Of a DNA stretch of 47,882 nucleotides, positions 17,754 to 25,047 are shown one piece after another. Every line of letters begins with the position of its first letter. Positions within the stretch are counted from its first letter, which is position 1. Origin of the DNA: Methylobacterium sp. J-070 (lineage in GTDB: Bacteria > Pseudomonadota > Alphaproteobacteria > Rhizobiales > Beijerinckiaceae); assembly GCF_022829385.1 (NCBI RefSeq), contig NZ_JAKSXX010000285.1:1-47882 (forward strand), given 5' to 3'. The notes below the pieces were generated by a model. That model saw only the letters and a list, made by a program, of their open reading frames with translations. It ran no database searches and was not told where the DNA came from. The position numbers were made by a program, and so were the translations under genes.

Positions 17754-18050
17754 ATGCCCGACGACAACGTCATCCGCCCGGCCTTCGGCACCCCCCGCGC
17801 CCCCCGGGAGCCGGCATCCGCGCAGCCGCCCTTGCGGATCCTCGGCACCGGGGCGGGCCACCGGGTCGGGCTGATCCGGGATCCCGCGGCGGAGGAGGGC
17901 GATGTGTTCCGGGTCGTGGTCGGACCGGAGGACGAGGCGGTCGTCGAGACCGTGGCGCTCCTGCCCGCCGCCGAGGGGGCGGAAGTCGAGGCCGAGCGGA
18001 TCGGGCTCGCGATCCTTCGGACCCTGGAGGTGGTGGAGGGCGCGATCTGA
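17754..18050 (+). CDS. Small hypothetical protein, 98 aa
   Basis: Not recognised. It starts MPDDNVIRPAFGTP, has a Pro/Ala linker, then a compact acidic domain (RVGLIRDPAAEEGDVFRVVVGPEDEAVVETVALLPA...IGLAILRTLEVVEGA) that reads like a small alpha/beta fold. It begins 16 bases after the amidohydrolase and is followed by the SRPBCC gene 44 bases on, so the three may form one transcript. GTG 17751 is an alternative start. AAGGGGA upstream gives the ribosome site. Confidence 0.6.
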   Translation: MPDDNVIRPAFGTPRAPREPASAQPPLRILGTGAGHRVGLIRDPAAEEGDVFRVVVGPEDEAVVETVALLPAAEGAEVEAERIGLAILRTLEVVEGAI

Positions 18051-18094
18051 ACCGCACCAGGCGCGCCCGGGCTCCGGTTCGGCGGGAGGGAGGC

Positions 18095-18550
18095 ATGACG
18101 GTCCGTCGGGTCAGCAGCGCCGAGTTCCCGATCCCGGCCCGGGCCGGGACGGTCTGGTCCGTGCTGACCGATCTGGAATCCTATCCGGCGTGGAATCCGT
18201 TCCTCCGCAAGGCGGAGGGCCGGCACGGCAGCGGCGCGCGCTGGCGCCTGGCGCTGACCCTGAACGGCCGCGCCTGCCTGACGCTGCGGGCGCAGGTGAC
18301 CTGCTGGGATCCGGGGCGGCGGCTGACCTGGCGCGGCGGCATCGCGATGCCGCACCTGCTCACGGGCTGCCACGACGTCCGGATCGTCGAGACCCGCCAG
18401 GGCGTCAGCCTCGTTCAGGCGGGGACCTTCGCGGGGCTGCTCGCGCCCGGCCTGTTTCCGTGGCTGCGGACCTGCATGCAGGCCCGGTTCGCCGAGCTGA
18501 ATGAGGCGCTGCGGGCCGAGGTCGCCCGCCGGATCGCCGAGACGGCCTGA
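18095..18550 (+). CDS. SRPBCC (START/Bet v1-like) family protein
   Basis: The 151-residue protein shows the family lead-in: EFPIPARAGTVWSVLTDLESYPAWNPFLRKAEG. Ligand-cavity strands follow (WRLALTLNGRACLTLRAQVT, RRLTWRGGI), then a long C-terminal helix (LRTCMQARFAELNEALRAEVARRI). Proteins of this type bind hydrophobic ligands or act as polyketide cyclases; many are uncharacterised. GGAGGGAGG directly before the ATG is a strong ribosome site. There is no signal peptide. Its ligand is unknown. Confidence 0.82.
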   Translation: MTVRRVSSAEFPIPARAGTVWSVLTDLESYPAWNPFLRKAEGRHGSGARWRLALTLNGRACLTLRAQVTCWDPGRRLTWRGGIAMPHLLTGCHDVRIVETRQGVSLVQAGTFAGLLAPGLFPWLRTCMQARFAELNEALRAEVARRIAETA

Positions 18551-18611
18551 CCGTCCCGATCGGGGGGGCGGCGCCGGGAGACGGGCGATGCCCGGCCTGT
18601 CCCCGGGCGCG

Positions 18612-18863
18612 TCAGACCACCGGCTTCGGCTTGACGATGGGCGAGCGCGTCAGGCTCTGGATCTCGCGGCTCGGCCGCCCCGACTTGCGGGCGATCTCCT
18701 CCTCCTGCTCGGCGATGAGCTGCCGGGCCGGCTCGTCGCCGTCCAGGCCGCCGAGGATCTCCACCGGCACGCGCCGGTTCGAGGCTCGGGAACCGTCCGT
18801 GTAGACGATATCGAACATAATGAAGCCCCGCTCCTGCGGTCTGGACTTGATGCGCTTGGCCAT
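18612..18863 (-). CDS. Small hypothetical protein, 83 aa
   Basis: Not recognised. The product has a beta-rich head (GFIMFDIVYTDGSRASNRRVPVEIL) and a helical charged tail (ARQLIAEQEEEIARKSGRPSREIQ) ending in a KPKP motif. The pattern of conserved-looking small domain plus basic ends is common in lineage-specific Methylobacterium proteins. It converges with the SRPBCC gene. Confidence 0.6.
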   Translation of the reverse strand: MAKRIKSRPQERGFIMFDIVYTDGSRASNRRVPVEILGGLDGDEPARQLIAEQEEEIARKSGRPSREIQSLTRSPIVKPKPVV

Positions 18864-18954
18864 AGGTGCTGATACGCCGCCGGAATCGACCGCGGCAAGG
18901 CGCTGCGCCGGGCGGAGGGGGGCGCGGCGCGCACATGCCGCGCCCGGCGCCGCC

Positions 18955-19009
18955 CTTCCAGCGCGATCCTTCCGCCGCGATCCTTCCGCCGCGACCCTTC
19001 CGCCCCGTC
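18955..19009. repeat. 14-bp tandem repeat, about four units
   Basis: CTTCCGCCGCGATC-type units follow each other at 18955, 18969, 18983 and 18997; the outer ones are degenerate. They lie in the divergent gap between the 83-residue gene and the spermidine-synthase-like gene, ending 17 bases before the latter's start, so copy number could affect its expression. Confidence 0.7.
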
Positions 19010-19026
19010 AAACGAGGACGCCTCCC

Positions 19027-19755
19027 GTGATACCCTGGGTTCATCTCGACACCGGCAGCGTCCCCGGTGGCGGCACCGACCTGCGCCTGATGCGGCGGGG
19101 CGACGAGTTCGCCATCCTGGCCGACACGATCGAGCTGATGAACAACCGCCGCAGCGGCTCCGAGGTGGCGCTCGCCGCGCTGACCTCGGCCCGGCTGAAG
19201 GACCGTCCCCGGGCCCGGATCCTGATCGGCGGGCTCGGCATGGGCTTCACCCTGCGGGCGGCCCTCGACGGCTTCGGGCCGGAGGCGCGGCTGGTGGTGG
19301 CCGAGCTGGTGCCGGCCGTGATCGCCTGGGCCCGGGGGCCCCTGGCGCACGTCTTCGCCGGCTGCCTGGACGATCCGCGCGTCGACCTGCGGGAGGCCGA
19401 CGTCAACCGCCTGATCCAGGCCGGCGCCGGGCAGTACGACGCGATCCTGCTCGACGTCGACAACGGTCCGGAGGGGCTGATGCGCCGGGCAAACGACCGG
19501 CTCTACGACAGCTGGGGGCTCAAGCGGGCCCGCTGGGCCCTGCGGCCGGGCGGGATCCTCGGGGTCTGGTCGGGCGCTCCGGACCGGAAGTTCAAGGGAC
19601 GCCTGCAACGCTCCGGCTTCGCCGTGGAGGAGATGCGGGTCCACGCCAGCGGCCGGGGCAGCGGGCCCAAGCACGTGGTCTGGCTCGCGACCCGGACCGA
19701 GGGAGCGGGGGAGGCGCCCCGGGCCGAGGCCGGCCGGTCGCGGTCGGCCGGATAA
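19027..19755 (+). CDS. Spermidine synthase-like (class I methyltransferase fold) protein
   Basis: The 242-residue protein has a Rossmann core. ILIGGLGMGFTLRAAL is the glycine-rich nucleotide loop, VVAELVPAVIAWA is the acidic second strand, and YDAILLDVDNGPEGL is the motif after strand 4. ALRPGGILGVWSGAP follows. It has the spermidine synthase-like core but only a short N-terminal strand domain, so it may bind decarboxylated or normal SAM without making spermidine. GTG 19027 is used because no ATG precedes the domain. It is apparently monocistronic, with a Gly/Ala-Arg tail. Confidence 0.78.
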   Translation: MIPWVHLDTGSVPGGGTDLRLMRRGDEFAILADTIELMNNRRSGSEVALAALTSARLKDRPRARILIGGLGMGFTLRAALDGFGPEARLVVAELVPAVIAWARGPLAHVFAGCLDDPRVDLREADVNRLIQAGAGQYDAILLDVDNGPEGLMRRANDRLYDSWGLKRARWALRPGGILGVWSGAPDRKFKGRLQRSGFAVEEMRVHASGRGSGPKHVVWLATRTEGAGEAPRAEAGRSRSAG

Positions 19756-19816
19756 TCGCTGCCGCTCACGGTCGCACCCCCTATCCCGGCGCTGCGATGT
19801 TCCGCACATTCTACGC

Positions 19817-20023
19817 ATGGGTGCGAATGGCGGGCATCTCTACACGGTCGAGGTCAGGCCCAGCCGGCATGATCCCGGTCGGTTCACCTGGGCGATCCGC
19901 GACCGCGGCAAGCTGGTCCGCGGATCGTACCGCCCGCACGCCTCCGAGCGTGCCGCGCGCGCCGTCGCGCTGGCCGAGGTCGAGCGCCTGATCGGCCATG
20001 ACGGGCAGTCGGGCCCGTCGTGA
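19817..20023 (+). CDS. Small hypothetical protein, 68 aa
   Basis: Not named. It begins MGANGGHLYTVEVRPSRHDPGRFTWAIRDRGKLVRGSYRPHASERAARAVALAEVERLI: three short strands then an amphipathic helix, a pattern found in many small proteins of the order. No metal site or signal peptide. It lies 61 bases after the methyltransferase-fold gene on the same strand and just before small RNA copy B. Confidence 0.6.
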   Translation: MGANGGHLYTVEVRPSRHDPGRFTWAIRDRGKLVRGSYRPHASERAARAVALAEVERLIGHDGQSGPS

Positions 20024-20103
20024 GACGACCGCGTCATGACGTCAGGGCATGCGGACGCGGTCGAACTACGCCACCTATGCATGCCTTCCGGGCCACCGAC
20101 CCG

Positions 20104-20131
20104 TTGCATGCCGCAATGCGGTATCCTATCT
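20104..20131 (+). promoter_or_regulatory. Sigma-70-type promoter of small RNA copy B
   Basis: TTGCAT (20104-20109) and CTATCT (20126-20131) are separated by 16 bases, matching the alphaproteobacterial TTGAC/CTATAT pattern. Transcription would begin at about 20138-20139, exactly where the first RNA hairpin starts. Confidence 0.6.
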
Positions 20132-20138
20132 CTGCATT

Positions 20139-20228
20139 GCGGGATGGCGATGGCGTCGCGATCCCGCTGCCCTTCTTGGGCGTTTCCTCCCTAGACTTCG
20201 GGCCGCTCCTTCGGGAGTGGCCTTTTTT
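20139..20228 (+). ncRNA. Small trans-acting-type RNA, copy B (alpha-r8/mmgR, suhB-like)
   Basis: About 90 bases with three hairpins. First: GCGGGAT/ATCCCGC outer stem with CGAT/GTCG inside. Second: GCCC-TTCTT-GGGC. Third: terminator stem GGCCGCTCC/GGAGTGGCC with a TTCG loop, then six T. UUUCCUCCCU (20183-20192) is exposed between hairpins 2 and 3. Relative to copy A at 7631-7721, three base pairs of the first stem are changed on both sides (A-U to G-C, C-G to G-C, C-G to U-A) and the terminator stem also covaries. It has its own promoter. The exposed pyrimidine stretch can pair with Shine-Dalgarno sequences, so translational repression in trans is the expected role. Family naming rests on memory of the motif, not a search. 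Confidence 0.8.
20201..20228 (+). terminator. Intrinsic terminator of small RNA copy B
   Basis: A 9-bp stem (20201-20209 with 20214-20222), TTCG loop, then TTTTTT at 20223-20228. Confidence 0.88.
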
Positions 20229-20309
20229 CTGTCCGGTCACCCGGCGCAGGGAGACGGCCCGAAAATCCGGACAAGCGGAACCAGGAGCTTGACCGTACGT
20301 TTTTCCGGC

Positions 20310-20861
20310 ATGGAACACTTCCGGTCCACCCTCGCAACCACCGCCATTGCCGTATTGGGGCTGGTCGTGGCCGCGCGAAGTCTGCATCCCGGCAATTACG
20401 AGGTGCAGACGCCTCCCGCCCGGCCGGTGGCGGTCGCCGCGCTGCCGGTCGCCTGGACCGACCCGCCGGCCCGGATCGCGGCGCCCGAGACGACCGGCAC
20501 GCTCCGATCCGACCTGCGCCTCTCCGGCGTGCAGGATGGGCTGCCCTCCGCGGTGCCGGCTCCTCAACAGGCCGCCGTGATCCCGCCCGGGACACGTTCG
20601 GACCCGGCGTTTGCCGGTGAGATCTCGGGTGCGGCCGAACCGGCCCGGAAGGGCGTCGCCGCCTACCGGCCGAAGGGATCCGAGCGCGCCGCGCGCCACC
20701 ATGCCCGCCTGCGCCATGCCGCGCTGGCCCGCACCGCCTCCGTCGAACGGGCCGCCGCTGCGCCCGCCGCCGGGCCCGCGCAGGCCCCGCCGGCTTCATC
20801 GGCGAGGATCGATCCGATCGGCGACATTCTCCGCGGCCTCGGCTTCGGCCGCGACGGCTGA
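20310..20861 (+). CDS. Hypothetical membrane-anchored Ala/Pro-rich protein, 183 aa
   Basis: Not recognised. One N-terminal hydrophobic segment (LATTAIAVLGLVVAARSL, residues 7-24) is an uncleaved anchor or signal. A long Pro/Ala-rich, probably disordered, periplasmic stretch follows, then a basic His/Arg segment (AARHHARLRHAALARTASV). A short C-terminal motif (IDPIGDILRGLGFGRDG) closes the protein. ATG 20310 follows the RNA terminator by about 80 bases; TTG 20289 is an alternative with AGGAG very close by. It converges with the cupredoxin gene. Confidence 0.55.
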   Translation: MEHFRSTLATTAIAVLGLVVAARSLHPGNYEVQTPPARPVAVAALPVAWTDPPARIAAPETTGTLRSDLRLSGVQDGLPSAVPAPQQAAVIPPGTRSDPAFAGEISGAAEPARKGVAAYRPKGSERAARHHARLRHAALARTASVERAAAAPAAGPAQAPPASSARIDPIGDILRGLGFGRDG

Positions 20862-20871
20862 TGCGGGGCGC

Positions 20872-21234
20872 CTATTCGACGTGGATCGTCAGCTTCATCT
20901 TCGGATGAATGCCGCACTGGATCGTGAAATCCCCCGGCTCGGCCAGGGTCAGGCGCATCTCGGTGCCGGGTTCCTGATCCCCCGCGTCGAACGAGAACCG
21001 GTCCGACTCGATGAAGGCGTGGTGGATCAGGCTCTCGTCGCCGTTGCGGACCGTGATGGTGTCGCCCCGATGCAGGTACAGATCGGTCGGCAGGTATTGA
21101 CGCCCCTTCTGCAGCACGATCCGGGTCGTGCTCGCCAGCGTCGCCAGGGCCGTTCCCCCCACCGTCGCCGATCCCGCGAGGGTGAGCATCCCGACGACGA
21201 GAACGGAGCGCAGGCACCTGCGGCGAGGGAACAT
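20872..21234 (-). CDS. Cupredoxin-like periplasmic copper protein
   Basis: The 120-residue protein has a signal peptide (RRRCLRSVLVVGMLTLAG..., cleavage likely around residue 31). A plastocyanin-type fold follows: YLPTDLYLHRGDTITVRNGDE, then HHAF carrying the first His ligand, then PGDFTIQCGIHPKMKLTIHV carrying Cys-x2-His-x2-Met. These four residues form a type-1 copper site that moves single electrons in the periplasm. Spacing (C-G-I-H-P-K-M) fits the amicyanin/pseudoazurin side of the family, but no methylamine dehydrogenase or nitrite reductase gene is nearby, so the partner is unknown. Length is normal. Confidence 0.8.
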   Translation of the reverse strand: MFPRRRCLRSVLVVGMLTLAGSATVGGTALATLASTTRIVLQKGRQYLPTDLYLHRGDTITVRNGDESLIHHAFIESDRFSFDAGDQEPGTEMRLTLAEPGDFTIQCGIHPKMKLTIHVE

Positions 21235-21408
21235 GACGGCTGTCCGCGAGAGGTCCGAAGCGGTCCGGGGGAGGGCCGGCCGCCGCGCGGCCTGAGGCGC
21301 CGCTGCATCGCATCATGCCGGGTGCGCCTCAAGACAGCCCTATGCGGGCCGCTAAAATTTTATCGATCGCGCAGTCTTTAGGCTGTGTATAGTGTTGCTA
21401 TAGGCAAC

Positions 21409-22362
21409 TTAACTGTATTCATCGGGTTCCTCGGCCGCGTGCGGGCACGCGGGTGACGCCAGCGCCGCGCCGACATGCGCGCGGAAGACCCGGACCCGGG
21501 CCGGCAGCTCGCGTCCGGCCAGGGTGACGGCGCGCAGGCTCGCGCCGCGGGTCGCCCAGGGGCCGAGCACGCGCACGATCCGGCCCGCCGCCTCCGCCCG
21601 GGCGGCGACCAGGGTGGGGAGGTGGCCGATCCCGGCGCCCGCCAGGGTCAGCCGGTGCGCGGTGGCGAAGTCGCTGACCGCGATCGCCGGGCTGACCGCC
21701 AGCGACTCGGTGCGGCCCCGGCCGTCGGTGAGGGCGAGCCCCGCGGCGCCGAACCGCTCGCGGGCGAGGATCAGGTCGTGGTCGCGCAGGTCGGCGAGGT
21801 CCGCCGGGGCGGGGCGGCGCAGCAGGTAGGCGGGGGCGGCGTAGAGACCCACCGCCAGCGTCGCCAGGACCAGCGCGTGGTAGCCGGTCTCCTCCGCGCC
21901 GCCGAGCCGCAGGGCGAGGTCGATCCGGTTGGCCGCGAGGTCCAGGCGCGCGTCGGTGTTCAGCATCTCCACGGTGATCTGCGGGAAGGCGGCCCGGAAG
22001 CTCGCGACGATCTCGGGCATCACCTCGATCCCGAAATCGATGGAGGTGGTCATGCGCAGGTGCCCGGCCGGCACCGTCCGGGCGTCGCGGGCGGTCTCGG
22101 CGGCCTCGTCGAGGAGCCCCAGGCTCTCCTGGGCCTTGGCGTAGAACGCGAGCCCCTCCGCGGTCGGCGAGACCGCCCGGGAGGTGCGCGCCATCAGCCG
22201 GGCGCCCAGCGCCCGCTCCAGCCGGGAGATCCGCCGGCTGACGCTGCCCTTGGTTTCGCGCAGGCTGGCGGCCGCGGCCGTGACGGTGCCGAGATCGACG
22301 ACCGTGCAGAAGGCCCGCACGTCGTCGAGCCCGCCCCTGAAGGTTTCCGTTCTCGCAACCAT
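21409..22362 (-). CDS. LysR-family transcriptional regulator
   Basis: The 317-residue protein has an N-terminal winged helix (about 12-70: FCTVVDLGTVTAAAASLRETKGSVSRRISRLERALGARLM). A LysR substrate-binding domain follows, with GHLRMTTSIDFGIEVMPEIVASFRAAFP, LNTDARLDLAANRIDLALRLG and AGAGIGHLPTLVA. It should bind DNA as a tetramer and respond to a small ligand. ATG 22362 fits the family; the longer open frame upstream runs into the divergent promoter region. It is divergent from the YceI gene (100 bases between starts), its most likely target. Confidence 0.9.
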   Translation of the reverse strand: MVARTETFRGGLDDVRAFCTVVDLGTVTAAAASLRETKGSVSRRISRLERALGARLMARTSRAVSPTAEGLAFYAKAQESLGLLDEAAETARDARTVPAGHLRMTTSIDFGIEVMPEIVASFRAAFPQITVEMLNTDARLDLAANRIDLALRLGGAEETGYHALVLATLAVGLYAAPAYLLRRPAPADLADLRDHDLILARERFGAAGLALTDGRGRTESLAVSPAIAVSDFATAHRLTLAGAGIGHLPTLVAARAEAAGRIVRVLGPWATRGASLRAVTLAGRELPARVRVFRAHVGAALASPACPHAAEEPDEYS

Positions 22363-22462
22363 GGGGTTCCGGATAGCAGGCTCAACCGGAGCCGGGAACG
22401 GCGCTACAGGGCTGCAGCGGCGCACCGATGCGCGCCCGATCGTCTGCCTTGAGGAAACCCCC

Positions 22463-23083
22463 GTGAAGTCGATTCTCGCCTCCGGCCTGCTGGCCCTGCT
22501 GATCGCCACCCCGGCGGTTACCCCGGCCTTGGCCCAGACACCCCCGACCCGTGACCCGGCGCAGATCCAGGCCGGAACCTACGCGGTCGATCCCGCCCAC
22601 ACCCAGGTCGGCTGGCGGGTCTCCCATATGGGCTTCTCGAACTACGCGGGTGGCTTCTCGGACGTGTCGGGCACGCTGGAGCTTCAGCCGAAGAACCCGG
22701 CGGCGTCGAAGCTGTCAGTGAAGATCCCGGTGGCCTCGGTGACCACCACCAGCGCCAAGCTCACCGACGAGTTGAAGGGCGACCAGTGGCTCGACGCCGC
22801 CAAGTTCCCCGACATGACCTTCGTGTCCACCAAGGTCGTGCCCGCGGGCAAGGACCACGCGAAGGTGACCGGTGACCTGACGCTCCACGGCGTGACCAAG
22901 CCGGTGACGCTCGACGTGACCCTCGTGGGCGCGGGCGTGAATCCGCTGAGCAAGAAGGTCACGGTCGGCTTCGAGGCCACCGGGACGCTCAAGCGCTCCG
23001 AGTTCGGCGTGAAGACCTACGTGCCGCTGATCGGCGACGAGCTGCACCTCACCATCGCGGGGGCGTTCGAGAAGCAGGAGTGA
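22463..23083 (+). CDS. YceI-family periplasmic lipid-binding protein
   Basis: The 206-residue protein carries a clear signal peptide (KSILASGLLALLIATPAVTPALAQ, cleavage after ALA-Q). A YceI lipocalin-like barrel follows: GTYAVDPAHTQVGWRVSHMGFSNYAGGF, KLTDELKGDQWLDAAKFPDMTFVS, HGVTKPVTLDVTLVG and KRSEFGVKTYVPLIGDELHLTI. Family members bind isoprenoid lipids such as polyprenyl chains and are often induced by stress or high pH. The start is GTG 22463, with GAGGA 8 bases upstream (22451-22455). The divergent LysR gene probably regulates it. A strong hairpin follows at 23101-23125. Confidence 0.92.
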   Translation: MKSILASGLLALLIATPAVTPALAQTPPTRDPAQIQAGTYAVDPAHTQVGWRVSHMGFSNYAGGFSDVSGTLELQPKNPAASKLSVKIPVASVTTTSAKLTDELKGDQWLDAAKFPDMTFVSTKVVPAGKDHAKVTGDLTLHGVTKPVTLDVTLVGAGVNPLSKKVTVGFEATGTLKRSEFGVKTYVPLIGDELHLTIAGAFEKQE

Positions 23084-23100
23084 CCCGCCTCCGTTAGGGT

Positions 23101-23125
23101 GGCCGTGCCGGGATCCGGCACGGCC
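23101..23125. terminator. Strong hairpin between convergent YceI and ABC transporter genes
   Basis: GGCCGTGCCGG and CCGGCACGGCC make an 11-bp perfect stem with a 3-base loop. There is no T-run on either side; it may serve as a bidirectional transcription barrier. Confidence 0.45.
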
Positions 23126-23236
23126 CTCCCGGTTCAGAGCCTGTCCGCGCTGGGTCCCTTCGCGGCGGGGGCCGATCCGTCCGAAGCCTGCTTCACGGCG
23201 GCCCTCGATCGCCCCAGATGGCGATCGCACCCCCTG

Positions 23237-25027
23237 TCACCGCGCTCTCCGTTCATAACGGCCATCGCCGGCAGAACGCTCTTCCCCGTCGAGGGCCTCC
23301 ACGGTCCAACCGGTCGGTGACAGGCGCAGCACCTTGTCGTGATGGGCCCTGAGGCTCGGCCGGTGGGCGACGCTGATGAAGGTCGAGCCGGTCCGGCGCA
23401 ACTGGTCGTACAGGATCTGCTCCGTCTCCGGATCGAGGGCGCTCGTCGCCTCGTCGAGGAACACGGTGCGCGGTCCGGTCGCCAGGATGCGCGCGAAAGC
23501 GATCCGCTGCTGTTCGCCGAGCGACAGGATCCGGCCCCAATCGCGCCGCGCCGAGAAACCGCCGGACTGCTCGGCGAGATCGGGCAAGCGCACGCGCTCG
23601 AGGATCGCCTGGAGTTCCGCATCGCTCAGGGACACGCTGGCCTGGCGGGGATAGGTGATCTGCATCCGCAGGTCGCCGAGGGGCATGTAGGGCCGCTGCG
23701 GCAGGAACATCGTCGCGGCGGGGTCGGGCATCTCGATGGTGCCCCGCCCCCGCGTCCAGAGCCCCGCCATCGCGCGCAGCAGCGAACTCTTGCCGGTCCC
23801 CGTGCGGCCCACGATCAGCAGACGCTCCCCGGCCCGGAGGCTGAGGCTGAGGCCGTCCACGAGATGGCGCTCGCCCGCCGGCGTCTCGATCGCCACGTCG
23901 CGCAGCACGATCCGGTCGCCGTCTCCGCGGCGCAGGGTGATGCGCGGGGCGTCGTCCGCCGGGAGGGCGGCCGCCTGCGCGTCGAAGGCCTCCTGGATCT
24001 CCGCGATGCGCACCACCGTGGGCGCCGCCTCGACGAGGCTCGGGATGAAGCGTGAGATCACGCTGAGGCTGCCGACGATCATGGCCGCCGCGGCGATCCC
24101 GGCCGTCATGGTCCCGTAATCCATCCCGCCCGCGAAGAAGACCGGCGCGAGGCAGAGCGCCGGCAGCGCGTGCCAGATGATCGCCGAGACCTCGCTCGCC
24201 CCGGCGGTCACCAATTGGTAGCGGACGATGCGCAGCTTCCGGGCGAGGACGCGGCGCAGGCGCTCCACGAGCTGAGTCCGCTCGGCGCCCTCACCCTGGT
24301 AGAACGCGATGGTCTCGGCATGGTCGCGCACGTGCAGCAGGCCGTAGCGCAGGTCCGCCTCCGCCACGGTCACGTCCCATTGCTTCCGGATCAGCGGCCG
24401 GTAGACGTAGTAGTTGAGGACGATCTGGAAGCCGACATAGGCCAGCGTCGCGGTCAGCATCGCCCGGGAGATGCTGGCCAGGATCGCCACCTGGACCACG
24501 ACGTCGATGCTCGCATGGGTCAGCTCCCGCGGGAACCGGCTGACCGCTTCGCAGAACGGCTCGACCTGTTCCTGGATGCGCTGGTCGGGATTGTCGATCG
24601 CCTGCGTGAGGCTGATCTCGTAATAGGTCCTTCGGGACAGGTACTGGTCGATCAGCCGGGTGGTCAGCCATCCGCGCCAGTGCAGGGTGAGGGACTGGCT
24701 CGCCAGGATCTGGAGCGTGCTGAGGAGCTGCCGCAGGAAATTGAGGCCGAGCAGCCCCATGAACAGCGGCCAGTAGGCGGCGGCATCGCGCGCGACGAGG
24801 GCGTTGGTCAGCGCGGCCGTGGTCGTCGTCACGAAGCCCCCGGCGACGCCGAACGCGACCGACAGGGCGATCCCGGCGCCCGCGAGCAGCCAGGACGGCC
24901 AGGCCCCCCGGCGCAGCCAGTACGGCCGCAGGACCGCCCAGAGGCGCCGCGCGAACCGGAGGTCGAGCTTGAAATTGCCGGGATCCGGCGTGTCCGGGGC
25001 CGCCCCGGACGGCGCGAACGTCGTCAT
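23237..25027 (-). CDS. ABC transporter, YddA/SbmA-like fused permease-ATPase
   Basis: The 596-residue half-transporter has an ABC_membrane_2-type N-terminal domain (residues 25-345) with about six spans and the group's DNPDQRIQEQVEPF and ETIAFYQGEGAE signatures. The ATPase has Walker A GRTGTGKSS (407-414), the variant signature LSLGEQQR and Walker B TVFLDEATSALDPE, plus AHRPSL switch His. Relatives are E. coli YddA, FusD and the peptide/B12 importer BacA group. It begins 20 bases after the receptor gene stop, so it is cotranscribed. It should move the imported ligand or its peptide fragments across the inner membrane; direction is not shown by sequence. ATG 25027 is chosen because the frame upstream overlaps the receptor gene. 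Confidence 0.9.
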   Translation of the reverse strand: MTTFAPSGAAPDTPDPGNFKLDLRFARRLWAVLRPYWLRRGAWPSWLLAGAGIALSVAFGVAGGFVTTTTAALTNALVARDAAAYWPLFMGLLGLNFLRQLLSTLQILASQSLTLHWRGWLTTRLIDQYLSRRTYYEISLTQAIDNPDQRIQEQVEPFCEAVSRFPRELTHASIDVVVQVAILASISRAMLTATLAYVGFQIVLNYYVYRPLIRKQWDVTVAEADLRYGLLHVRDHAETIAFYQGEGAERTQLVERLRRVLARKLRIVRYQLVTAGASEVSAIIWHALPALCLAPVFFAGGMDYGTMTAGIAAAAMIVGSLSVISRFIPSLVEAAPTVVRIAEIQEAFDAQAAALPADDAPRITLRRGDGDRIVLRDVAIETPAGERHLVDGLSLSLRAGERLLIVGRTGTGKSSLLRAMAGLWTRGRGTIEMPDPAATMFLPQRPYMPLGDLRMQITYPRQASVSLSDAELQAILERVRLPDLAEQSGGFSARRDWGRILSLGEQQRIAFARILATGPRTVFLDEATSALDPETEQILYDQLRRTGSTFISVAHRPSLRAHHDKVLRLSPTGWTVEALDGEERSAGDGRYERRAR

Positions 25028-25047
25028 CTCGGGCGGCCCGCAACCGG

